6,987 nt of DNA from an uncultured beta proteobacterium (GTDB taxonomy: Bacteria; Pseudomonadota; Gammaproteobacteria; Burkholderiales; Rhodocyclaceae): contig CAIWVX010000306.1 of assembly GCA_903916205.1 (NCBI GenBank), positions 1 to 6,987 of the forward strand. The letters run 5' to 3'. The notes under the pieces are model-generated. The model was not told the DNA's origin and did not search any database. It was given only the letters and a program-made list of their open reading frames with translations. Made by a program: the position numbers and the translations under genes. Below, in pieces: positions 1 through 6,701 of the stretch. Each line of letters starts with the position of its first letter. Within the stretch, counting starts at the first letter, position 1.

Positions 1-141
1 GGCGATGCCGTGGCTATAGAGGTCTTAAAAAAAGCACTTGATATCGAATCTCAAGCGGCTTTGCAATTGATTCAAGCGCTGCCTCAACCGGTGACCAACG
101 GCCCATCTCATATGGGTAATAGCGTTAATATTTTGGCGTGA
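1..141 (+). CDS. YjfB-like putative motility protein (C-terminal part)
   Basis: The first reading frame is open from base 1 to a TGA at 139-141 and encodes the last 46 residues of a protein whose start lies left of the window. The visible part contains AIEVLKKALDIESQAALQLIQALP, followed by a short Pro/Asn-rich link and an HMGNSVNILA tail. This pattern (a V-L-K-K-A-x-D-I helix, a Q-rich amphipathic helix, then H-[LM]-G-x-x-[VI]-[ND] at the C-terminus) is what I know of the YjfB family, short proteins of about 60 residues annotated as putative motility proteins and common in flagellated bacteria. About 15 residues would be missing. The molecular function of the family is not established. The gene converges on cca with 44 bp between the stops, so it belongs to a different transcription unit. 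The frame and stop are directly seen; the family call is by recollection of the motif. Confidence 0.68.
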   Translation, partial: GDAVAIEVLKKALDIESQAALQLIQALPQPVTNGPSHMGNSVNILA

Positions 142-185
142 TCCAGAGACGGTCGAACAATTCTCGGCTCGTTTGCTTATTCCCA

Positions 186-1397
186 TTACGTCAAGATCTG
201 TTTGACGGCATCGACTCGAGCGGCGTGTAGGCGCTCGGGAATCTGTGTAGAATCGACACAACAGCGAGCAATTTCTGCCGCATCGACGCTCTGTGCCGCC
301 GCTAGGGCGCGCACGAATAAATCGGGGTCAGGCTGTATTTTTGTTTCCCACCCTAAACGGCCATGAAAATCGCAGGCACAGGCTTCAAGCAGTTGTGCGA
401 AGCGCTTGGGGCGGCGCAGCGCGTCGGCATTTTCAAGTAGTCGAACCACCGTGCTGGCCCGCAGTTCACGACCACGACGAATGTCGCCATGAAAGCGCGC
501 CACCAGTAGAGCTAGGTCACGGCAATCGGTTGGCGTTTTTAGACGCGCACAGAGGTCATCGACCAGTTTGACACTTCGCCCTTCGTGGCCGGGATGGCGT
601 GGCAGATCCGACTGAGCCGTCAGTCCTTTGCCAAGATCGTGCAGCAGCACAGAAAAACGAACCGGCAAGGCGTAATTGCATTGTGCTGCATAATCGAGCG
701 CCATCATGACGTGTACGCCGGTATCGACTTCCGGGTGGTAATCGGCGCGTTGCGGCACACCGAACAGCCGCGCCAGTTCAGGCAGCAGTCGATCCAATGC
801 GCCGCTTTCGCGCAGCACCCAGATCATCCGAGAAGGTTTGTCTTCCATCAAACCTTTAGCCAATTCTTGCCAGACACGTTCAGCCACAAGAAAATCAACT
901 TCGCCCTTGGTGACCATCTCGCGCATTAAATTGAGCGTTTCGGGCGCTACGGTAAATTCGCTGAAGCGGGCGGCAAAACGCGCCACGCGCAAAATTCGCA
1001 CCGGGTCTTCGATGAACGCTGGGCCGACGTGACGTAGCACTCGCGCCTGAAGATCAGCAACGCCGCCAAACGGGTCGATCAGTGTGCCGTCGTTGGCTCG
1101 CGCAATGGCATTAATGGTGAGATCACGACGCGCCAAGTCGTCTTCCAAGGTGACATCGGCGGCAGCGTGAAAGGAAAAGCCGGTATAACCGTGGCTGACC
1201 TTGCGCTCGGTACGCGCCAAAGCGTATTCCTCGTGCGTCTGTGGGTGAAGAAAGACCGGAAAATCTTTCCCGATTTGGCGGAAGCCATTAGACAGCATGG
1301 TTTCCGGCGACCCGCCAACGACCACGTAGTCCCGGTCACGTACCGATAAGCCAAGCAATTCGTCGCGAACCGCACCACCTACCGTATAAATTTGCAT
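186..1397 (-). CDS. cca: CCA tRNA nucleotidyltransferase, multifunctional class I bacterial type
   Basis: This enzyme adds or repairs the 3'-terminal CCA of tRNAs in the cytoplasm, using CTP and ATP without a nucleic-acid template. The 403 residues align closely by eye with E. coli Cca (412 aa) from the first residue. The nucleotidyltransferase head has GGAVRDELLG at 7-16, the metal-binding D21-x-D23 pair, and EDDLARRD at 85-92 for nucleotide selection. The neck has EDPVRILRVARFAARF at about 130-145 and the ERxxxE segment at 173-178. The C-terminal half carries an HD phosphohydrolase domain with HPE at 221-223, H229 and the HDLGKG motif at 252-257. That domain gives 2',3'-cyclic phosphodiesterase and phosphatase activity in the E. 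coli protein. The ATG at 1397 is supported because MQIYTVGGAVRD lines up with the E. coli N-terminus, although no Shine-Dalgarno sequence precedes it. It is the last gene of the minus-strand cluster, 20 bp after the glutathione S-transferase stop. No key residue appears to be missing. Confidence 0.97.
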   Translation of the reverse strand: MQIYTVGGAVRDELLGLSVRDRDYVVVGGSPETMLSNGFRQIGKDFPVFLHPQTHEEYALARTERKVSHGYTGFSFHAAADVTLEDDLARRDLTINAIARANDGTLIDPFGGVADLQARVLRHVGPAFIEDPVRILRVARFAARFSEFTVAPETLNLMREMVTKGEVDFLVAERVWQELAKGLMEDKPSRMIWVLRESGALDRLLPELARLFGVPQRADYHPEVDTGVHVMMALDYAAQCNYALPVRFSVLLHDLGKGLTAQSDLPRHPGHEGRSVKLVDDLCARLKTPTDCRDLALLVARFHGDIRRGRELRASTVVRLLENADALRRPKRFAQLLEACACDFHGRLGWETKIQPDPDLFVRALAAAQSVDAAEIARCCVDSTQIPERLHAARVDAVKQILT

Positions 1398-1417
1398 GGC
1401 CGCGACAGCGGGGGGCG

Positions 1418-2041
1418 TTACTCGCCTTTTTCAGCCAATGCGCCAGCCCGCCAGTATTCCATAGCGGGGAGGGCGCACATCGTTTCGACCCACGCCTTTG
1501 AGGCAGGAGGAAGCTCCACCGCGTAGGTCAGAAAACGCCAGACAACCGGTGAAAACATGGCATCCGCGATTGAAAAACGACCGAACAGGAAGGGGCCGCT
1601 CTCAGCAAAACGACAACGGCAGCTTTCCCAGATGGCAATAATCCGGGCAATATCTGCCGCCGCTTCAGCCGTTCGACCGTCAAACGGTTTTGACGCGTGA
1701 ATTTCCATCGGCATACTGTGACGGAAACCGCCAAAACCGGAGTGCATTTCAGCGCAGATGGCACGCGCTTCAGCCCGCGCCGCGCGGTCAGACGGCCACA
1801 ACGAGGGTTCGATTTCAGCCAGATATTCGCAAATCGCCAATGAATCCCATACCGTAATATCACCGTCAATCAAGCAAGGCACCTTGCCTGAGGGAGAGTA
1901 CTTGTAAATTTCCGAACGCGTCTTTGAGTCACGCAACCGAATATAGATTTCTTCAAAGGGTAAGCCGACCTGCTTAATTGCAAGCCAGGGCCGCAAACTC
2001 CAGGATGAATAATTGCGATCACCTATGACAAGCTTCAACAT
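1418..2041 (-). CDS. Glutathione S-transferase family protein
   Basis: This is a 207-residue cytosolic protein with the two-domain glutathione S-transferase layout. The thioredoxin-like N-terminal domain (about 1-80) contains NYSSWSLRPWL at 10-20, where a serine (S12, S13 or S15) is the likely thiol-activating residue. It also has SGKVPCLIDG at 51-60 with the cis-proline P55, and VWDSLAICEYLAE at 64-76 whose Asp-Ser pair normally binds the gamma-glutamyl part of glutathione. The helical C-terminal domain has the N-capping-box region FLFGRFSIADAMFSPV at 151-166. Length is normal for the family. The substrate cannot be told from sequence; conjugation, dehalogenation or peroxidase roles are all possible. 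An ATG at 2041 is preceded by GGAG (2054-2051) with a 9-nt spacer, a good ribosome-binding site. The gene starts 21 bp after the upstream reductase stop and ends 20 bp before cca, which fits one operon. The family is certain, the physiological role is not. Confidence 0.92.
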   Translation of the reverse strand: MLKLVIGDRNYSSWSLRPWLAIKQVGLPFEEIYIRLRDSKTRSEIYKYSPSGKVPCLIDGDITVWDSLAICEYLAEIEPSLWPSDRAARAEARAICAEMHSGFGGFRHSMPMEIHASKPFDGRTAEAAADIARIIAIWESCRCRFAESGPFLFGRFSIADAMFSPVVWRFLTYAVELPPASKAWVETMCALPAMEYWRAGALAEKGE

Positions 2042-2062
2042 AACAAGAGTCTCCGGGGGTTA

Positions 2063-3022
2063 TCAGCGTCCGGCACGAAGGCGATAGCCATCGAGACGCT
2101 GGCGCAATTTTACAGCAGAAAGATAAGTAGGGGCCATCGCTTCAAGTGGCTGAGGCTGCCAGCCGGGGTAGTTGCGTTGACCGTCGGTAATGCTGTCAAG
2201 TTGCATTGAGCGCAAATTATCCGGCGACATTGGCGGATTGGGCAGCCAACTCAAAAAAATGGCTTGCAAATAAGCCAAGGCATTGGGCAGCGCAATGACG
2301 GGTCGCCGCCGTCCGATCAGCTCGCCGGTATAGTTAATCAACTCGCGCAAGGTATAGTCTTGCGGACCGCACAATTCGTAGACTTGACCCAAGGTGGCTG
2401 AATTGCTCAGGGAGTCAACAAAGGCATCGGCCACGTCGCCGACATAAACCGGTTGAAAGCGGGCTTCGGTAGCGCCCATCGGCAGCACCGGAAAGAGTCT
2501 GAGCAAACAGGAAAAGGTGGTCAGGAAGGAATCGCCTTGCCCAAAAATAACAGAAGGACGAAATACGGTGATCTCAAGGTCTTTACTGGCCTCCAGCACC
2601 AAAGCCTCACCGGCGGCCTTCGAGCGTAAATAGGCCGAAGGGGCGTCCGCGTTGGCTCGCAGCGCACTCATATGCACCAGACGGCGCACACCGGCCTGCT
2701 GCATTGACGCCACAATTTTTCTTGGCAACTCAACGTGAGTCGCTGCAAAGTTTTTGCCGTAAGGTGCGCGGGATTCTTTGTCGTGCAGAATGCCAACCAG
2801 ATTGATCACTGCATCCACACCGCGCATCACAAAGGTCAAAACCTCCGTGTCGTGGATGTTGGCTTCGACTAGATTGACGTTCGGTAGCAGAATAAGTGAC
2901 TTGGCACGATCACGGTGGCGTGTCGGGATCGTTACACGAATGCCGCGTGCGTAAAGCCGGTTGGCAATCCAGCGACCAACAAAACCACTTCCGCCGATTA
3001 ACAGTACGTTCTTTGGGTTCAT
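2063..3022 (-). CDS. NAD(P)-binding SDR-family protein, complex I NDUFA9-like
   Basis: This is an atypical/extended short-chain dehydrogenase of about 319 residues (numbering below counts a possible GTG one codon upstream as 1). It has an N-terminal Rossmann beta strand and glycine loop, VLLIGGSGFVG at 7-17, with G11/G14/G17 binding the dinucleotide. NLVGIL lies at 75-80, a YxxxK pair is at Y132/K136 (YLRSK), and FRPSVIFGQGD at 155-165 and QPVYVGDVADA at 191-201 are typical of the NDUFA9/NmrA-like branch. Members often resemble the nuclear-encoded NDUFA9 accessory subunit of mitochondrial complex I, and many bacterial copies are named 'complex I NDUFA9 subunit family protein'. No NADH dehydrogenase genes are here, so a respiratory role is not shown. 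The ATG at 3022 is chosen because a GGGG stretch lies 6 nt upstream; a GTG at 3025 directly before it is an alternative. TGA is followed in frame by TAA (tandem stops at 2065-2060). Confidence 0.88.
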   Translation of the reverse strand: MNPKNVLLIGGSGFVGRWIANRLYARGIRVTIPTRHRDRAKSLILLPNVNLVEANIHDTEVLTFVMRGVDAVINLVGILHDKESRAPYGKNFAATHVELPRKIVASMQQAGVRRLVHMSALRANADAPSAYLRSKAAGEALVLEASKDLEITVFRPSVIFGQGDSFLTTFSCLLRLFPVLPMGATEARFQPVYVGDVADAFVDSLSNSATLGQVYELCGPQDYTLRELINYTGELIGRRRPVIALPNALAYLQAIFLSWLPNPPMSPDNLRSMQLDSITDGQRNYPGWQPQPLEAMAPTYLSAVKLRQRLDGYRLRAGR

Positions 3023-3061
3023 CACACGCCCCGATCAGGGAAAAATCGCAGGAAGGGAATT

Positions 3062-5005
3062 CTACGGCAATTCTTCAGGCTTTGCCTCGGCTTCTGTCCG
3101 CGCGCTGACCACTCCCAGCCGATGCTTGATTGAATGCGATTTACCATCAAACAAGGTGGCGTAATAAATCGAATTACTCATAACTTTCTTGACGTAATCG
3201 CGAGTTTCGCTGAAGGGAATGGTCTCGGCATAAATTGCGCCTTCCAGCGGAATGTCGGCACGCCACTTGCGGGCCCGACCCGGCCCCGCGTTATAGGCGG
3301 CTGAAGCCAGTACCGGATGATTATCGAGGCTTTCCATCACCAGTCGCATGTAAGTCGTTCCCAGCAGTACGTTGATTTCGGTGTTATTGACTTGTCCCTG
3401 ATGAAAACCCTTGAGTCCTATTTTATTGGCGACCCAACGCGCGGTAGCCGGCATCAATTGCATCAATCCCGACGCACCAACGCTTGATTTAGCTTGGGTG
3501 ACAAAACGGCTTTCCTGACGCATCAGGCCATAAACCCAAGCCTCATCGAGTGACTGCTTCCTGGCCGCCGGGCGGACTTGCTCACTGTAAGGCGAGAGGT
3601 AACGCAACGAATAATCATGTTCGGATTGGGTACGATCTGCGGCGGCGATGGCACGATCAAAAATGCCGGCGCGCTGGGCAACGCCCGATGCGGCGAGCAA
3701 TTCACGATCACTCATTCCGCGTAGCGCCCAGTTCCATTCACTGACGCCTTCTTTACGCATATTCAGCCGATACAAGGCCAAACTGCGCTGCAAACTTCGA
3801 TTGCTGGCGACGTGTATGATTTCTTCGCGGGTTGGGGGCGCGGCTTTAGGTGGTGAAGAAATCGATTTGCCGAGTTCTTCATCGGCCAAATTACTATAAA
3901 AATTGGCTTGTCCGGCGATTTTTGAAAACAGCGCATTGGCCTCCTCTAAGCGCCCACCCACCCGGTACGCACGCCCTAGCCAATACTTCCAGACCACTTG
4001 TTCCGCCAGTGCAGTGGGCATTTTCTCAATCGTCGAACGCACCACACCCCAGTCATGGGCGCGCAAGGCGGCACGCGCCTTCCACTGCGCCACTTCATCC
4101 GACAGCGGCACCTCTCCAGCTTTGCGATACCACTCCAGGGATTCACTCATATGGCGTTGCGCGGCCTGCCAGCCGATCTGACTCCAAGCCCAGCCTTTTT
4201 CTTCGACCTGCAATTTGTTTTCTATCCGGCGCATCTGTTCGGCCGCCACTTGCGCATCATTGCGAGCAATGCGACTAATCGCCAGAGTCGCCAACTCACG
4301 GTTCATCCGGCTGTTGGAAAAATTGGCCGGTAAGTTGGACAGCCAGATTAAGGGCCTATCAACTACGGCGGCGATCACCTTGGTGTCAGGTATCTGGCTT
4401 AGGGGAAGATAATTCATGCTGTAACGGGCCGCCGTCAGTTTATTGGCTTCGAACTGGCGACGAATACGCGCCCAGATGCCATCGACCAAAACGCGTTTTT
4501 CTAAAACCAAGGATTCGAGTACCGAATAACAGGCTTCCGGCGGTTCAATTAAAGTCATCCAAAGCGGCATGGCGGCATCAAGCATCGAGTTGTCATCGCG
4601 CAAACGCCGACTCTGCAAGGCATAGCAAGAAAGCTCTTGATCGGGCTGCGCCATCGACGGAAATTCGGCGTCAAACTCAGTCCATTGTTGTTGCTTAGCC
4701 AGATGCTTTAGCCAGTCACTGCGAAGTTTTTCAGCCAGATAGCTGTTTTCGTAACGTGCTAGGTAAGCTTTGACGGTGCTCGAATCCACCGTCGACAGAT
4801 CAAGAAAAACCCGCCAATACTCAATATAGGCCAGCAGATCGTGCCCCTGAAGTTCGTTTGTCAGGCGTTCAAACCTGATGCGATCACCGGCGCGAACGGC
4901 ATCACGAGCGGCCAGAAAACGATCATCGCCCCCCATCGGCGTGGCTGTCGCGTGCGTAATGAACAGCCATGAGGTGAGGATAAATACAGAATGATAAAAC
5001 TTCAT
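3062..5005 (-). CDS. slt: Soluble lytic murein transglycosylase, periplasmic
   Basis: This exo-type lytic transglycosylase cleaves the MurNAc-GlcNAc bond of peptidoglycan in the periplasm, releasing 1,6-anhydro-muropeptides for recycling. From the ATG at 5005 it is 647 residues, close to E. coli Slt70 with its leader. Residues 1-21 form a signal peptide (MKFYH, hydrophobic core, ATA at about 20-22). Residues about 30-470 are an alpha-helical superhelical domain, with repeats such as WKYWLGRAYRVGG at 339-351. The C-terminal catalytic domain contains RQESRF at 496-501 with catalytic E498, SSVGASGLMQLMPATA at 507-522, the SAAYNAGPGR motif at 568-577, and IPFSETRDYVKKVM at 596-609. The frame stays open upstream to an ATG at 5056. 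The later start is preferred because it begins with the signal peptide and the extra 17 residues would put a non-leader stretch in front. No strong ribosome-binding site supports either start. It is probably the first gene of the slt-SDR-GST-cca unit. Confidence 0.95.
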   Translation of the reverse strand: MKFYHSVFILTSWLFITHATATPMGGDDRFLAARDAVRAGDRIRFERLTNELQGHDLLAYIEYWRVFLDLSTVDSSTVKAYLARYENSYLAEKLRSDWLKHLAKQQQWTEFDAEFPSMAQPDQELSCYALQSRRLRDDNSMLDAAMPLWMTLIEPPEACYSVLESLVLEKRVLVDGIWARIRRQFEANKLTAARYSMNYLPLSQIPDTKVIAAVVDRPLIWLSNLPANFSNSRMNRELATLAISRIARNDAQVAAEQMRRIENKLQVEEKGWAWSQIGWQAAQRHMSESLEWYRKAGEVPLSDEVAQWKARAALRAHDWGVVRSTIEKMPTALAEQVVWKYWLGRAYRVGGRLEEANALFSKIAGQANFYSNLADEELGKSISSPPKAAPPTREEIIHVASNRSLQRSLALYRLNMRKEGVSEWNWALRGMSDRELLAASGVAQRAGIFDRAIAAADRTQSEHDYSLRYLSPYSEQVRPAARKQSLDEAWVYGLMRQESRFVTQAKSSVGASGLMQLMPATARWVANKIGLKGFHQGQVNNTEINVLLGTTYMRLVMESLDNHPVLASAAYNAGPGRARKWRADIPLEGAIYAETIPFSETRDYVKKVMSNSIYYATLFDGKSHSIKHRLGVVSARTEAEAKPEELP

Positions 5006-5048
5006 GATAAGCTGGGAACCCTGAAAACACAGCCTTTCAGCATACCAC

Positions 5049-5675
5049 ATGAACACAGATTTGACGCCGGAAACGAGTCTCGAAGCGAGTCCAGAAGCTC
5101 GGCTGAATTACCGCCGCAGCTTGCGTCAGAGCCATATCGAACGTCGTTTAACGCTCACCGCCAAGGAGTGCGCCGAGCTTTCGGCGAAAATTTGCACCTT
5201 AATTAGCACTCACTTTCCACGGCTATCCAGCCAGCGTGTCGGCTTTTGCTGGCCCGTTAATAACGAGCCGGATCTGCGACCCTTGATGCAAAAGTGGATT
5301 AACGGCAATGCCAGCGGCTTTTCTGCGCTATTACCGGTTGTACAAGGTCTCGGACAGCCTCTCGTTTTTCGTCAATGGACAACAGCAAGCGCGATGCGCT
5401 CCGACCGCTTTGGCATCCCCACCCCGGCAGACGGTCAATTCATCCTCCCTGACGCCTTATTGATCCCGGTTAATGCCTTTGACCGCGCGGGCTATCGTCT
5501 GGGTTACGGCGGCGGATTTTTTGATCGCACTCTCGCCTCGCTCAAACCCAAACCGCTGGCGATCGGCGTCGGTTTTGAACAAGCGCACGTCGCCTCGGTT
5601 CACCCCGAAGCACATGACATACGGCTCGACGCGATAGTGAGTGAGGCGGGCGTAATAATAACGGCACCCCGTTAG
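5049..5675 (+). CDS. 5-formyltetrahydrofolate cyclo-ligase (5,10-methenyltetrahydrofolate synthetase)
   Basis: This enzyme converts 5-formyltetrahydrofolate to 5,10-methenyltetrahydrofolate in the cytoplasm using ATP, returning the stored folate to one-carbon metabolism. The E. coli homologue is YgfA/FAU1. The 208-residue protein has the family's N-terminal basic helix (RLNYRRSLRQSHIERR, 18-33) and the substrate-side NNEPDLRPLM at 71-80. The C-terminal hallmark is DALLIPVNAFDRAGYRLGYGGGFFDRTL at 135-162, a glycine-rich phosphate loop. HPEAHDIRLDAIVSEAG at 185-201 closes the family pattern. Length is normal (about 180-210). The ATG at 5049 lacks a clear ribosome-binding site. The first 17 residues (MNTDLTPETSLEASPEA) precede the conserved region, so a later start cannot be excluded, but I see no better candidate. 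It diverges from slt and converges on dsbC, so it is probably monocistronic. In gammaproteobacteria the gene often follows the 6S RNA gene; the short gap here leaves no room for one. Confidence 0.93.
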   Translation: MNTDLTPETSLEASPEARLNYRRSLRQSHIERRLTLTAKECAELSAKICTLISTHFPRLSSQRVGFCWPVNNEPDLRPLMQKWINGNASGFSALLPVVQGLGQPLVFRQWTTASAMRSDRFGIPTPADGQFILPDALLIPVNAFDRAGYRLGYGGGFFDRTLASLKPKPLAIGVGFEQAHVASVHPEAHDIRLDAIVSEAGVIITAPR

Positions 5676-5685
5676 CGCCTGACCC

Positions 5686-5701
5686 AAAAGCGACGATTCG
5701 C
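5686..5701 (-). terminator. Weak terminator candidate after dsbC
   Basis: Read on the minus strand just after the dsbC stop, a short hairpin (GCGA, loop ATCG, TCGC; a G.U pair may add one step) is followed directly by TTTT. On the plus strand the same hairpin is followed by a looser T-rich stretch beyond the stop of the folate gene, so it could serve both converging genes. The stem is only 4-5 bp, so this is a tentative call. Confidence 0.3.
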
Positions 5702-5705
5702 CGAT

Positions 5706-6428
5706 TTATTTTCCGTAGGTTGCGGTAAATTTCTGTTCGATTTTCGCTAGAGGCACGGCACCGGGGACGCGCTCTCCGTCGGTAAAGAACAGTGTCGGCG
5801 TACCGTTGATGACTAAACGGCGAGCCAGCTCAATGGTCTTGGTGACGGCGCTGGTATCGCAATCGCCCTTACCGGATGGCGCTTTGCCCTCTTGCATCCA
5901 ATCATTCCAAGCTTTTGCCTTGTCGGCTGAACACCAGATCTGGTTTGATTTTTCCAATGAATCCGGAGAAAGAATGGGCAGCAGGAAAGTATAAATTGTG
6001 ACGTTATCGAGCTTGCTTATCTCTTTGGCTAATTTCTTGCAATAACCGCAATTGGGATCCTCAAAACTCGCCAGAACACGTTTTCCGTCACCGCGAACCT
6101 GCTTAATTGCCAAATCAATCGGCAAGTCTGAAAACTTAATCGACGTCAGTTTTTGGATTCGTTCGTCGGTCACGTTTTTCATTGTTTTGCCGTCGACCAA
6201 GGTGCCGAGAAGGATGGTCGATATTTTTTCGTCGGTGTAAAGAATCTGTCCGTCGGTATAAATCTCGTAAAGGCCAAGATAAGTGGTTTTATTGACACTG
6301 GTCACTTTGCTGCCAATTTTGGCTTCAATGGCCTTTTTAACACTGGCCTCATCGGCACGAGCGGGCAGGCTGATATGGGTGATTAACAAAGCGACAAGCA
6401 GCGCTGGCGAAAGAAGTTTTTTCAACAT
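5706..6428 (-). CDS. dsbC: Thiol:disulfide interchange protein, DsbC family
   Basis: This is a periplasmic disulfide isomerase that rearranges wrong disulfide bonds and is normally kept reduced by the membrane protein DsbD. From the ATG at 6428 it has 240 residues. Residues 1-25 form a signal peptide (MLKKLLSPALLVALLIT..., ending in ARA before DEASVKK). Residues about 27-90 are the N-terminal dimerisation domain. The thioredoxin-like domain carries FEDPNCGYCKKL at 122-133 with the CGYC redox pair (C127/C130). A second cysteine pair, C166 and C190, matches the structural disulfide of E. coli DsbC. NGTPTLFF at 208-215 supplies the cis-proline P211. The frame extends seven codons upstream to 6449, but GGAG at 6439-6436 with a 7-nt spacer and the leader sequence fix the start at 6428. 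Length is normal. It stands alone here between the folate gene and an IS element. DsbG is the related alternative, but the CGYC sequence and length favour DsbC. Confidence 0.94.
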   Translation of the reverse strand: MLKKLLSPALLVALLITHISLPARADEASVKKAIEAKIGSKVTSVNKTTYLGLYEIYTDGQILYTDEKISTILLGTLVDGKTMKNVTDERIQKLTSIKFSDLPIDLAIKQVRGDGKRVLASFEDPNCGYCKKLAKEISKLDNVTIYTFLLPILSPDSLEKSNQIWCSADKAKAWNDWMQEGKAPSGKGDCDTSAVTKTIELARRLVINGTPTLFFTDGERVPGAVPLAKIEQKFTATYGK

Positions 6429-6435
6429 GACGATT

Positions 6436-6439
6436 CTCC
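6436..6439 (-). promoter_or_regulatory. Shine-Dalgarno site deciding the dsbC start
   Basis: GGAG on the minus strand lies 7 nt before the ATG at 6428. It falls inside the upstream extension of the open frame, which argues against the earlier start at 6449 and for the start that begins with the signal peptide. Confidence 0.7.
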
Positions 6440-6512
6440 ATTGGGCCAAAAGACATCGAGTGCATAACGCACGAGCAAATTCTTAACGATAGACAGGGTC
6501 TTGGTGGTGTTC

Positions 6513-6533
6513 ATTCCCGTGTTACGCGGGAAT
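6513..6533. repeat. ATTCCC...GGGAAT palindrome (REP/dRS3-like, or terminator)
   Basis: This is an inverted repeat with 9-nt arms (ATTCCCGTG and CGCGGGAAT) and a TTA loop. Eight pairs are Watson-Crick and one is G.U. The motif resembles the ATTCCC-N8-GGGAAT dRS3 repeat of Neisseria and the CATTCCCGC...GCGGGAAT palindromes scattered through many proteobacterial genomes; here the spacer between ATTCCC and GGGAAT is 9. On the plus strand the right arm runs into a TTTT at 6533-6536, so it could also act as a rho-independent terminator that stops transcription antisense to dsbC from entering the IS. The palindrome is directly seen; which role it plays is inference, as only one copy is in the window. 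Confidence 0.6.
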
Positions 6534-6687
6534 TTTGACCTCAACAGTTTCTCATAAAAGCGCTGGCGCAGTGTGTGCGTTGTGTTGGGTCTATGTGATT
6601 TATAGTGGGTTGATTGAGTCCGAATTTTTCACAAAAGCGGGCAAGTATCGTTTAACCTATTGATATAGTTCGAGTTACGTAAATAAC

Positions 6688-6701
6688 GCTTCGTAAGAAG
6701 C
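6688..6701 (+). promoter_or_regulatory. Small hairpin in the transposase leader
   Basis: This is a perfect 5-bp stem, GCTTC and GAAGC, around a GTAA loop, which is a GNRA-type tetraloop in RNA. It ends 16 nt before the transposase ATG and 6 nt before the weak GAG ribosome-binding site (6708-6710). IS elements often use leader structure to damp transposase translation from incoming transcripts, but with so short a stem this is only a possibility. Confidence 0.3.

Noticed and set aside
142..185. Terminator between the YjfB-like gene and cca
   Set aside because: The 44-bp convergent gap shows no GC-rich hairpin followed by a T-run on either strand.
25..261. Minus-strand open frame of 78 codons across the left end
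   Set aside because: It overlaps the YjfB-like C-terminus and the cca 3' end in another frame, is rich in Arg/Ser/Gln without a recognisable motif, and looks like a shadow frame.
3850..4278. Plus-strand open frame of 142 codons opposite slt
   Set aside because: It lies wholly antisense to the well-supported slt gene, has low-complexity Pro/His/Ser-rich content and no domain; overlapping frames in the same stretch behave alike.
5006..5048. 6S RNA gene upstream of the folate cyclo-ligase gene
   Set aside because: 6S RNA often precedes this gene in gammaproteobacteria, but the divergent slt leaves only 43 bp, far too little for an RNA of about 180 nt.
6460..6471. GTGC/GCAC dyad upstream of dsbC as an operator
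   Set aside because: The arms are only 4 nt and do not extend; such dyads arise often by chance and no regulator is suggested by the context.
6539..6560. Left terminal inverted repeat of the IS beginning at the CC at 6539
   Set aside because: Ends starting with CC are common in this family and TTGA just before could be a target duplication, but without the right end there is nothing to match it against, so the boundary would be a guess.
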